From: a virus
IMG/VR virus record: IMGVR_UViG_3300032246_000075
Coordinates: 1 to 34,362 of that record
Direction: 5' to 3' (one strand)
Length of the DNA: 34,362 nucleotides
Part shown: one piece after another, positions 6,666-14,589 of the stretch
Layout of the letters: each line of letters starts with the position of its first letter
How positions within the stretch are numbered: position 1 is the first letter of the stretch
The notes under the pieces: model-generated
The model's input: the letters and a program-made list of their open reading frames with translations, nothing else
The model's database searches: none
What the model was told of the DNA's origin: nothing
Program-made: the position numbers and the translations under genes

Positions 6666-8966
6666 ATGACTGAAAACGGCGCATACGAGGGCGAAGACCC
6701 TGGCCCATACTGGCACGACCAGATTGAGACTGCGATCAAGATATTTGATAAATGGGAAAAGCGCGGTCAAAAGGTTGTCAAACGCTATCGGGACGAGCGT
6801 GATGCAATAGAAATGCCAAGGATGAAGTTCAACATCCTGTGGTCAAACATTCAAGTTCTGTTTCCTGCCCTGTATGGCAGACAAGCCAAACCTGAAGTCT
6901 CACGCCGATACATGGATCAAGACCCTGTAGGTCGGCTGGCCTCCACGATGCTCGAGCGCGTCATGGAATACGAGACCACACAATTTGGCGACTTTGACTC
7001 AGCCATGCGTGGTGTGGTGGAAGACCGCTTACTGCCAGGCCGAGGCACAGCTTGGATTCGTTACGAGCCTGTCATTGTCAATGAGCGCCCCGAAATCGAA
7101 GGGCAGATGGAAGAATCAGACGAACCGCAGGTTTATGACACGGTGGAAGACCCCACCGAGCGCATTGACTCAGCTCATTCGCCTATTGATTACGTCCACT
7201 GGTCGGACTTCTTGCATTCACCAGCTCGAACATGGGATGAAGTGTGGTGGGTGGCTCGCGCTGTCTACATGACCAAGGATGAGGGCATTGAGCGCTTTGG
7301 TGACGTATTTAAAAACGTCAGCCTGACCAGCTCAAACACCGACATGGATGGCAAAAATCCATTGACCGCCAAGATGACCTACGACAAAAAGGCAATGGTC
7401 TATGAGATTTGGAACAAGCGCAGTGGTAAGGTTTGCTGGATTGCCAAAGGTTATCCACAGGCACTGGACGAGCGTGATGACCCACTAGAGTTGGAAGAAT
7501 TCTTTCCATGTCCCAAACCGCTGATGGCGACCACCACCACAGGGACAATGATCCCTGTCCCCGATTACTGCGAATATGAAGATCAGGCGCAGGAGCTAGA
7601 CAATTTAACCCAACGCATTTACTTGCTGACCAAAGCCTGTAAAGCCGTGGGTGTGTTTAACGCCGAGTTCAAAGAGCTGGCTCGGATGTTCAGTGAGGGC
7701 GTGGATAACAAGCTATTCCCTGTGACCGCATGGGCGGCGATGTCGGAAAAAGGCGGCTTAAAGGGCGCTATCGACATGATGGATACCTCGCAGATCATTG
7801 TGACCTTGCGAGAGCTATACACTGCCCGAGAGCAGGTTAAGCAGTCGATCTACGAAATCATGGGCATATCGGACATCTTGCGTGGATCGTCCAAAGCACA
7901 GGAAACTCTTGGCGCACAACAGCTCAAGGCCAACTTTGGCAGCTTGCGTTTGCGTAGCGCACAGGGTGATGTGGCTCGATTTGCAACTGACATCTTCAGG
8001 CTTAAAGCCCAAATCATTTGCAAGTTTTACCCACCTGAGTTGATCGTGGAGATGTCGGGCATCATGAACACGCCCGAGGGTCAGAATCAGCAAATGTTGC
8101 AGGCGGCTATACAAATGCTGTCCAACAGCACAATCCGCGACTTCCACATTGCGGTTGAGGCCGATAGCTTGGCCCAGATTGATGAACAGGCCGAGAAACA
8201 AGGCGCACAAGAAGCTATCCAAGCAATCGGTATGTTCTTGCGTGAGGCGATCCCCATGATCTCCCAAGCGCCTGAGACCCTGCCAATGGCCTCTGAGATG
8301 CTGTTGTTCTTGGTTCGCAGGTTCAGAGCTGGTCGAGGGTTGGAAAGCGCAGTTGAGCAAGCCATGAAAGCCCTGCAAGAGAAAGCGGCGGCGGCGGCAC
8401 AGCAACCACCACAGAATCCTGAGATGATGAAGTTACAAGCTGATCAACAGGCTGAACAGATGCGGATGCAAGCCCAAGCCCAGACCGATCAGATGAGGAT
8501 GCAAGCAGACGCACAAATGGCGCAGGCACAGGCTCAGTTAGATATGCAAATGCAACAGGCCAAGGTACAGGCTGAAATGCAGTTGGAGCAGATGAAAGCT
8601 GAATTTGAGACTGCGAAACAGAACAATGAACTTCAAATTAAAGCCAGAGAGATGGCTGGAAGGGAAGAATATGAGCGATGGAAAGCAGAACTTGATGCAG
8701 CAACTAAGATCATGGTGGCAAGGATTGGCAGCAACCCTGGTGTCGATTTACCAGTCATTGAAGCAGCGTCTTCGCAAATAACCAACGAGCTGGGTGCGCC
8801 GATTGTGGATGCGGTCAACAAGATGGTTGAGATGCACGATCAGATGGCTAATATGCACGGTCAGACTATGCAAAACATCGGCGAGGCCATCAAGAAACTT
8901 GGTGCGCCCAAGCGGGTAGTCAGGGGTGCTGATGGCATGGTGATCGGGGTGGAGGCTGTCCAATGA
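6666..8966 (+). CDS. Portal protein (P22-like head-tail connector)
   Basis: A 766-residue protein. The N-terminal region (WEKRGQKVVKRYRDERD, FNILWSNIQVLFPALYGRQAKPE) and the central SPIDYVHWSDFLHSPARTWDEVWWVAR are characteristic of long podophage portals. Residues about 575-660 form an extended Met/Gln/Ala-rich helical stretch (repeated QMRMQA, QAQ, MQMQQAKVQAEM), like the C-terminal helical barrel of P22 gp1. It forms the dodecameric DNA channel at one capsid vertex, docking terminase and then the tail. It follows terminase closely, and its stop overlaps the next ATG by 4 nt. Confidence 0.93.
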   Translation: MTENGAYEGEDPGPYWHDQIETAIKIFDKWEKRGQKVVKRYRDERDAIEMPRMKFNILWSNIQVLFPALYGRQAKPEVSRRYMDQDPVGRLASTMLERVMEYETTQFGDFDSAMRGVVEDRLLPGRGTAWIRYEPVIVNERPEIEGQMEESDEPQVYDTVEDPTERIDSAHSPIDYVHWSDFLHSPARTWDEVWWVARAVYMTKDEGIERFGDVFKNVSLTSSNTDMDGKNPLTAKMTYDKKAMVYEIWNKRSGKVCWIAKGYPQALDERDDPLELEEFFPCPKPLMATTTTGTMIPVPDYCEYEDQAQELDNLTQRIYLLTKACKAVGVFNAEFKELARMFSEGVDNKLFPVTAWAAMSEKGGLKGAIDMMDTSQIIVTLRELYTAREQVKQSIYEIMGISDILRGSSKAQETLGAQQLKANFGSLRLRSAQGDVARFATDIFRLKAQIICKFYPPELIVEMSGIMNTPEGQNQQMLQAAIQMLSNSTIRDFHIAVEADSLAQIDEQAEKQGAQEAIQAIGMFLREAIPMISQAPETLPMASEMLLFLVRRFRAGRGLESAVEQAMKALQEKAAAAAQQPPQNPEMMKLQADQQAEQMRMQAQAQTDQMRMQADAQMAQAQAQLDMQMQQAKVQAEMQLEQMKAEFETAKQNNELQIKAREMAGREEYERWKAELDAATKIMVARIGSNPGVDLPVIEAASSQITNELGAPIVDAVNKMVEMHDQMANMHGQTMQNIGEAIKKLGAPKRVVRGADGMVIGVEAVQ

Positions 8967-10909
8967 GCTTAGTTCTTGCCGATAGAGTTCGGGAGACAAC
9001 CCAAACGACTGGAACTGGAACTCTGACCCTTGATGGTGCGGTGCAAGGGTTTCAGCCGTTTAGCGTCATTGGCAACAACAACACGACCTATTACACAATC
9101 AACCGTGGATCGGAATGGGAAGTTGGGATTGGGACATATTACGGTGGAACGCTGTCTAGAGACACGGTTTTAGATTCGTCTAATGCCAAATCAAAAGTTA
9201 ACTTCAGCGCAGGCTCAAAAGACGTATTTGTCACTTATCCTGCGGAAAAGTCAGTTAATCAGGATGCAAACAATCGAGTATTGATTCCTTACACAAGTGG
9301 CACGACTAATGTTGGGTCTTTAAATGTAGGCAATGCTACTGTCCACACAGACTCGGGCGTGATCGCGGGTTTTACCGCAAGCGAACCGTTATATCTATAT
9401 ACAAGCCTGCAAAACACAAGCGCCAGCAACACCAGCTATGCAAGTTATGCGGTCAATGATGGTGGACATACCGCCTATGCTGAATTGGGGATAAATAACG
9501 CTAATTACAGTTATTCGGCTGCGGGGTTTCCTAATAATGGGTTTTCCACGCCATTGGCAAGTTTTGTGGAATCTTTTGGTGGCCCTTTAGTTTTAGGGTC
9601 ATGGGATAGTCAAAAAATCAGTTTTATTGTTAACGGCGCTGTAAATACCGCAGACGCAATGACAATTGAAACCACAGGCGCAGTAACAATTCCAACAGCG
9701 GCAATTACTGGCGGTGCAATCAATGGCGCAACAGTAGGCGCTACAACCCCTGCGGCTGGTACGTTTACCACGTTGATTGGTGGCGGTGGTTCTGCTAACT
9801 ACGAACAGATTACAGGTGGCGCAACTGGTAAGGCAGTTCAGTTTCAATCGCTTGGTAGTGATGCAAACGTATCTTTAGCTATTCAGAGCAAGAATACAGG
9901 CGCTATTGACCTTGCCGCTGGTTCAAGTGGTGTGAATATCAGCAATGGCGGTACTGTTACTGCGCTGACAAGAACTGCAAACGGCAGTGCTTACACAGGA
10001 TTTCCAAGCATTGCTATTTCAGTACCTACTACTGCTGGCGGCGTTCAAGCAACAGCAACTCCACAATTAGTTGCGGCAAATGGTACTGTTGTTTCTGGTG
10101 GTACAGGATATACATTAAACGATGTTTTAACAGTTACAACATCTGGCGGTAGTTCAGCAATTACTTTGACAGTTACTGGAGTAAGTGGAGGCGTAGTAAC
10201 AACTGCAACAGCCAATTCAAGTGCTTTAACTACCATTCCATCAGGAACAGTTAGCGTATCAGGTGGCACTGGTTCTGGCGCAACATTTAACTTGCTTTAT
10301 GTAATTGCCGCTACTTTCATCATCACAGCCGCTGGTTCAGGCTACGTTGAACAACCCACAGTCACATTCTCAGGTGGAGGTGGCTCTGGTGCGGCGGCTT
10401 ACGCTACTGTGGGTGGTGGTTCAATTATTCGTGCATTGGGTTTAACTGGCACACAGTCATTGGATTTTTATACTCCAGCAGGCATCAACACAGGCGTACC
10501 CAATTTTAGATTGCGTGACACAACTGGTGATTCATATTGGACTTCATCCAATCAATCGGTGGGTGCTGTTTTAACAGCTACTGGAAATGCAAATGCTATT
10601 GCTTTTATTAATGCAAATGGCACAGGTTATGTGACTTTACGCACTGGTGGCGGTAACCAATATGAGCAATTGCGGGTATCAAACACCACATCTTCTGTTG
10701 ATTACGTACAAATAACTGGCGCAACAACAGCAAGTAAAGTGGTTGCCATTTCTGCTCAAGGGTCAGACACAGATGTTACTTTGTCATTAGCTCCTAAAGG
10801 CGCAGGAACAATCAGATTTGGCACATACACAGCAAGTGTATTAACCCCAACAGGCTATATCACTATTACTGATAGTGGTGGAACATCTCGCAGACTTTTA
10901 GTAGGATAA
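8963..10909 (+). CDS. Tail fibre / fibre-like protein with conserved phage N-terminus
   Basis: A 648-residue protein. Its first about 95 residues (LADRVRETTQTTGTGTLTLDGAVQGF, GNNNTTYYTINRG) match a fibre N-terminal module common in phages. The rest is Gly/Thr/Ser/Ala-rich beta structure with repeated blocks such as VVSGGTGYTLND and ITAAGSGYVEQPTVTFSGGGGSGAAA. The end, YITITDSGGTSRRLLVG, is a common fibre terminus. It probably binds a receptor or decorates the head-tail vertex. The location between portal and scaffold genes is unusual, since fibres normally lie after tail genes; the second fibre at 25145 is in the usual place. Confidence 0.82.
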   Translation: MSLVLADRVRETTQTTGTGTLTLDGAVQGFQPFSVIGNNNTTYYTINRGSEWEVGIGTYYGGTLSRDTVLDSSNAKSKVNFSAGSKDVFVTYPAEKSVNQDANNRVLIPYTSGTTNVGSLNVGNATVHTDSGVIAGFTASEPLYLYTSLQNTSASNTSYASYAVNDGGHTAYAELGINNANYSYSAAGFPNNGFSTPLASFVESFGGPLVLGSWDSQKISFIVNGAVNTADAMTIETTGAVTIPTAAITGGAINGATVGATTPAAGTFTTLIGGGGSANYEQITGGATGKAVQFQSLGSDANVSLAIQSKNTGAIDLAAGSSGVNISNGGTVTALTRTANGSAYTGFPSIAISVPTTAGGVQATATPQLVAANGTVVSGGTGYTLNDVLTVTTSGGSSAITLTVTGVSGGVVTTATANSSALTTIPSGTVSVSGGTGSGATFNLLYVIAATFIITAAGSGYVEQPTVTFSGGGGSGAAAYATVGGGSIIRALGLTGTQSLDFYTPAGINTGVPNFRLRDTTGDSYWTSSNQSVGAVLTATGNANAIAFINANGTGYVTLRTGGGNQYEQLRVSNTTSSVDYVQITGATTASKVVAISAQGSDTDVTLSLAPKGAGTIRFGTYTASVLTPTGYITITDSGGTSRRLLVG

Positions 10910-10911
10910 AC

Positions 10912-11181
10912 ATGGCACTCATCAAATCAATCATGACAGACTACGGCGTTCCAGCTTCATATTGGAACATCGGCGCAGTACAAGAAGACTTCAAAGGCCA
11001 AGGCACAGAAGTGACCTTTTACGGCTACGCATCCAAAGAAGCTCGTGATGCTGGCAAACAACCTTTGAGTGCTGGCAAAGTTCAGATTGCTGGTAGCGAA
11101 TACGTGGTTGGTGCAGACCGTGCCGCCTTATACGCCATCATCAAGCAAAAGTCCGAGTTTGAAGGCGCGGAGGACGCTTAA
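10912..11181 (+). CDS. Small fibre-associated protein, function unknown
   Basis: An 89-residue protein starting two bases after the fibre stop, with AGGA upstream. The fold looks compact and beta-rich (YGVPASYWNIGAVQEDFKGQGTEVTFYGYAS). Similar small proteins follow this fibre N-terminal type in other phages. A role as fibre cap, chaperone or head protein is inference; no motif proves it. The stop overlaps the ATG of the next gene at 11181. Confidence 0.72.
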   Translation: MALIKSIMTDYGVPASYWNIGAVQEDFKGQGTEVTFYGYASKEARDAGKQPLSAGKVQIAGSEYVVGADRAALYAIIKQKSEFEGAEDA

Positions 11182-11537
11182 TGTTTGGATATGGGGCATT
11201 TGCTGAATTACCGTTTGCTACGGTTGAAAGCACAATTACCCCTGTCCCACCAGAAATATTACTTGGTGGACATTTTGGATTTGATGAGCGTGATAAGCGG
11301 TGGGAACAAGAAAAAAAGCTAGAAGCCCAGCGCAAGAAAAAGCTACATGAGGCCATTTTTGGTTTGCCGCCTGAAGTCAGGGAGGAAATAACCTCCGCAC
11401 CAGAGCAGACCATAGAGATTGCGGCTAGAAACACAATTGATTATGATGCGCTTATGCAGCGGGTAAAAGAACTTGACAGACGCATCAAGTTTGAACGCGA
11501 TGAGCAAGATATTTCACGATTATTGGAGTTCCTTTGA
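11181..11537 (+). CDS. Unknown phage protein with charged coiled-coil region
   Basis: A 118-residue protein. The N-terminus (MFGYGAFAELPFATVE) is hydrophobic and short, like proteins that follow fibre genes; the rest is highly charged (RDKRWEQEKKLEAQRKKKLHEAIF, VKELDRRIKFERDEQDISRLLEFL), likely helical or coiled coil. It lies in the tight fibre-to-scaffold cluster, and its stop overlaps the next gene's TTG start. Function not recognised; a head-assembly or fibre-attachment role would fit the position. Confidence 0.7.
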   Translation: MFGYGAFAELPFATVESTITPVPPEILLGGHFGFDERDKRWEQEKKLEAQRKKKLHEAIFGLPPEVREEITSAPEQTIEIAARNTIDYDALMQRVKELDRRIKFERDEQDISRLLEFL

Positions 11538-11962
11538 AACGCACTTGGGTTTATCCATCTGATGGCAGTCCAGCCTATGAGGTCACGCCAGACCGTTATT
11601 TCAGCGGTTCAATTACCTCAGTTCGGGGCGACATTGAGCCGTTTCGGTCACCAGATGGGGTAATGATTGAGGGCCGTAAACAATGGCGAGAACACCTTAA
11701 GCGCACCGATTCAATCGAGATGGGGCATTCAGATGTTAAGTATGCTCAAGCTGAGTGGAATAAGAAGAAACAGGCGCACAATGACCGATTGCGTGGTCAG
11801 GTGGCTATGGTGCAAGAGTTTGACCGACCAGGCGCACCCATTGCCCCTGTTAAGATGTCTAATCTCAACGTAGAGATGGCAAACAGATTGCACAACCGTC
11901 CCATGCCCGAGCGCAAGGAGATGATCAAAATGACCCTTGAACAGATGAAAAGGATGAAGTGA
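11534..11962 (+). CDS. Conserved hypothetical protein upstream of scaffold
   Basis: A 142-residue protein from TTG 11534, supported by GGAG at 11525-11528. The visible blocks KRTWVYPSDGSPAYEV, SVRGDIEPFRSPDGVMIEGRKQWREHLKRT and NRPMPERKEMIKMTLEQM resemble a family seen before scaffold genes in phages with P22-like portals. No catalytic motif is visible. The basic, helical C-terminus could bind DNA or the scaffold. Its TGA overlaps the start region of the next gene. Confidence 0.75.
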   Translation: MKRTWVYPSDGSPAYEVTPDRYFSGSITSVRGDIEPFRSPDGVMIEGRKQWREHLKRTDSIEMGHSDVKYAQAEWNKKKQAHNDRLRGQVAMVQEFDRPGAPIAPVKMSNLNVEMANRLHNRPMPERKEMIKMTLEQMKRMK

Positions 11963-13014
11963 TGGAAAACGAAGTTGTCGCACCCGACACAGTAGAAACA
12001 CCAGCACCCGAAACCCCAGCGGTAGAAGCGCCCCAAGCAGAGCCGCAAAGCAGAGCCGATACGATTCGTGAGGCACTGACCAAGACCCCAAACAACCGTG
12101 GCAAACACGCCGCCACCCAACCCCGAGAGGGCGGTAAATTCGCCCCTAAATTCCCCACAGCAGAGACCGAAGCGCCTCAGATGGCTGAAAAGCCTCGGGC
12201 CGAGATGCCCAAAAGCCTGCGGTTGGAGCTGAAAGAACATTGGGAAAAAGCCCCTGCTGAACTCCAGCAAGCCTTTGCCCAGCGGGATGCCGACTACGAA
12301 AAGGGCATCAGCCAGTACAAAACTCGGGACGCAGAGGCTCGGGCCATTACTGAGCAATTTGCGCCCTACGAGTGGATTTTGCGGAACGAGGGAAGCACCC
12401 CAGCGCAGGCCATTGGCCCATTGCTTCAGACTGCGGCGCTGTTACGCACTGGCACACCACAGCAAAAGTCGCAGGCCGTGGCCCAGATGATTCAGCAATT
12501 TCAGATTCCATTGGATCAGGTGGCGGCATATTTTGGCGGTGAGACACCCCAACAACCAGTTGATTCACATTACAATCAATTAGCGCAACAAGTACAACAG
12601 CTCACGCAGCACATCACGCAGAGCCAGTATGAGGCGCAGAAACAGAATGAAAGCAGAGCACTCTCTGTAATCCAGCAGTTTGCGAGCGACCCCGCAAACG
12701 CGCACTTTGAGGTAGTCCAAGACCGTATGCTGTCGCTTCTCCAAGCGCCGCAGGTACTAGGTGACACAAGTCATATGTCCGAGCGCGAGAAATTGCAACT
12801 GGCTTATGACACAGCAGTGAGGCTTGATCCCTCGATCTCGCAACAGTTATATGCTCAACAGCAACAGACTTTGGCGGCTCAGAATCAACTTCAAAAAGCA
12901 AAGCAAGCAGCCGTTCAGGTTCGCGGCGCACCAGGCGCGGCAATCAGCGGCTCAATCAGTCAGACAGACCGCCGAGCTGTTATCGCAAATGCGTTACGGC
13001 AGGCAAATTTTTAA
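11962..13014 (+). CDS. Scaffold protein
   Basis: A 350-residue acidic protein. ATG 11962 is chosen because AGGA at 11951-11954 gives good spacing; a GTG three bases earlier is possible. The N-terminus is Pro/Glu/Ala-rich and disordered (PDTVETPAPETPAVEAP), and the middle is Gln-rich helical coiled coil (QQVQQLTQHITQSQ). The basic end (VIANALRQANF) is like scaffold segments that grip the coat protein. Lying immediately before the major capsid gene, this is the classic scaffold profile. It would guide procapsid assembly and then leave or be cleaved. Confidence 0.85.
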   Translation: MENEVVAPDTVETPAPETPAVEAPQAEPQSRADTIREALTKTPNNRGKHAATQPREGGKFAPKFPTAETEAPQMAEKPRAEMPKSLRLELKEHWEKAPAELQQAFAQRDADYEKGISQYKTRDAEARAITEQFAPYEWILRNEGSTPAQAIGPLLQTAALLRTGTPQQKSQAVAQMIQQFQIPLDQVAAYFGGETPQQPVDSHYNQLAQQVQQLTQHITQSQYEAQKQNESRALSVIQQFASDPANAHFEVVQDRMLSLLQAPQVLGDTSHMSEREKLQLAYDTAVRLDPSISQQLYAQQQQTLAAQNQLQKAKQAAVQVRGAPGAAISGSISQTDRRAVIANALRQANF

Positions 13015-13025
13015 AGGAGTAAATC

Positions 13026-14006
13026 ATGGCATACGCCAATAGTAATTACTCAGACGTTTTGGCAACCACCATTGAATCACGTTCAGGCATCGTTGCCGAT
13101 AACGTGACCAAAAACAATGCGTTGCTGACTCGCCTGCGCGAGAAAGGCCGTTACAAGCCTTTCACAGGTGGTTCGACAATTTTGCAAGAATTGTCATTCC
13201 AAGCAAACTCAACCGCCATGTACTACTCTGGCGCTGAAGTGTTGAACATCTCCCCAGCGGATGTGATCAGCGCGGCTCAGTTCCCGATTAAACAGGCAGC
13301 AGTTGCAGTGACCATCAATGGTTTGGAAATGTTGCAAAACAGTGGCGAAGAACAGATCATCGACTTGTTCGATGCACGTTTGGACGTAGCTGAAGCATCA
13401 ATCGAAAACTTGATCTCCACTGGTATCTACTCAGACGGTACTGGCAACAACGGCAAGCAAATCACTGGTTTGCAAGCTATGGTTGTCGCATCGCCCTCCA
13501 CTGGTGTGGTTGGTGGTATTGACCGCGCCACTTGGTCATTCTGGCAAAACCAGACTTTCGACTTCTCTAGCGATTTGGGTGTTTCTGCATCCAGCTCCAA
13601 CATTCAAACTGGTTTCAACCGTTTGTATGCAAAGACAAGTCGCGGCTCTGATGTTGTCGATTTGATCTTGTTGGATAACAACCTGTGGGGCTTCTTCATG
13701 TCCTCACTGCAAAACATTCAACGTTTCCCTGGCTCTAGCAAGATGGCTGAACTCGGCTTTGTTGCTTCCAAGTACATGAATGCTGACGTTGTTCTTGACG
13801 GTGGTATTGGCGGCAACATCCCCGCAAGTACTGGCTACTTCTTGAACACCAAGTACATTTTCTTCCGTCCTCACGCTAATCGGAACTTCGTTCCTATCGG
13901 TGATGAGCGTATGTCTACCAACCAAGATGCCATCGTGCGCTTGATTGGCTGGGCTGGTAATATGACTGCCTCGGGACTCCAGTTCCAAGGCATCATGACT
14001 GAATAA
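13026..14006 (+). CDS. Major capsid protein (HK97-fold)
   Basis: A 326-residue protein with a very strong ribosome site (AAAGGAGT at about 13012-13019). It has the N-terminal arm and E-loop type segments (ATTIESRSGIVADNVTKNNALLTRL, YKPFTGGSTILQEL), then a P-domain and a glycine-rich end. It forms the icosahedral shell. The position after scaffold and before a decoration-like protein is canonical. Codon use is cleaner and the GC pattern steadier than flanking genes, as expected for a highly expressed gene. Confidence 0.92.
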   Translation: MAYANSNYSDVLATTIESRSGIVADNVTKNNALLTRLREKGRYKPFTGGSTILQELSFQANSTAMYYSGAEVLNISPADVISAAQFPIKQAAVAVTINGLEMLQNSGEEQIIDLFDARLDVAEASIENLISTGIYSDGTGNNGKQITGLQAMVVASPSTGVVGGIDRATWSFWQNQTFDFSSDLGVSASSSNIQTGFNRLYAKTSRGSDVVDLILLDNNLWGFFMSSLQNIQRFPGSSKMAELGFVASKYMNADVVLDGGIGGNIPASTGYFLNTKYIFFRPHANRNFVPIGDERMSTNQDAIVRLIGWAGNMTASGLQFQGIMTE

Positions 14007-14017
14007 GGAGCACAAAA

Positions 14018-14551
14018 ATGGCTGATTACGTCACCGATGGCAAAATTGGTATTGATTTGACCGCTACTTATGCGTCCACATCTGCCGGTTCAACTTCACT
14101 GTTCCCTGTTACCCCTGGTAGCAGAGTTACAACTTCAAATAACGGCGTGTACATTTTTGCTCGCGCCGAATCCGATATTGCAGCCTATGACGCTGTGATC
14201 ATGAGCACATACAGCGATTCAGCGAGCCAAACTCCTGTACTTCGCGCTGTGCCTGTGACCACCGCTAATGCCGCTGCATTGGGTTACAACATGGTGGGCT
14301 TTGCCCAAAATGCCATCACTTCCAGCTACTACGGCTGGATTGGTATTAACGGTGTGTTGAAGGTTAACTTGCTGGTTGCTTGCAATCCTAAAGTGCCTTT
14401 GTACACCACTTCAACCGCTGGTAAGCTGGATGACACTACTGTGTCAGCCGGTTACATTCAAGGTATCGTTGCCAACACTTCTGCGACAAGTGCATCCGCA
14501 CCTTATTGCGTGGTCAACAACGCTGGCTTGATGACTTCTAACCCAGTTTAA
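14018..14551 (+). CDS. Putative head decoration protein
   Basis: A 177-residue protein with a strong AAGGAG site 7-8 bases upstream. It is small-residue-rich and beta-rich (YASTSAGSTSLFPVTPGSRVTTSNNG, YYGWIGINGVLKVNLLVACNPKVPLYTTSTAGKLDD). Proteins of this size and style directly after the major capsid gene often stabilise or decorate the shell. The function is inferred from position and composition. A hairpin terminator follows at once. Confidence 0.78.
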   Translation: MADYVTDGKIGIDLTATYASTSAGSTSLFPVTPGSRVTTSNNGVYIFARAESDIAAYDAVIMSTYSDSASQTPVLRAVPVTTANAAALGYNMVGFAQNAITSSYYGWIGINGVLKVNLLVACNPKVPLYTTSTAGKLDDTTVSAGYIQGIVANTSATSASAPYCVVNNAGLMTSNPV

Positions 14552-14558
14552 AGTGGAT

Positions 14559-14588
14559 GCCTCCTCCTCACAAGGGAGGGGGCTTTTT
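14559..14588 (+). terminator. Intrinsic terminator after head genes; holds next ribosome site
   Basis: GCCTCCTCC at 14559-14567 pairs with the GGGAGGGGGC segment at 14574-14583 (one internal T-G wobble), followed by five Ts at 14584-14588. The G-rich 3' arm also acts as the Shine-Dalgarno site for ATG 14590. It is likely a partial terminator that reduces transcription into the glycan cassette. Confidence 0.85.
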
Positions 14589-14589
14589 A

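Noticed and set aside
7815-8405. Long minus-strand open frame (196 codons) opposite the portal gene
   Set aside because: It mirrors the Gln/Ala-rich portal helix region, has no ribosome site or recognisable domain, and the portal frame is far better supported.
9960-10450. Repeated Gly/Thr/Ser blocks as a possible repeat array or CRISPR-like element
   Set aside because: The blocks are protein-level beta repeats in a fibre, with unequal DNA sequence and no regular spacers.
11797-12357. Long minus-strand open frame opposite the scaffold gene
   Set aside because: Composition is a reverse image of a low-complexity scaffold N-terminus; no signal for translation and no family resemblance.
14557-14589. 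Earlier ATG for the DUF115-GT gene
   Set aside because: The ATG and following codons form the terminator arms; the ATG at 14590 has a clear G-rich ribosome site.
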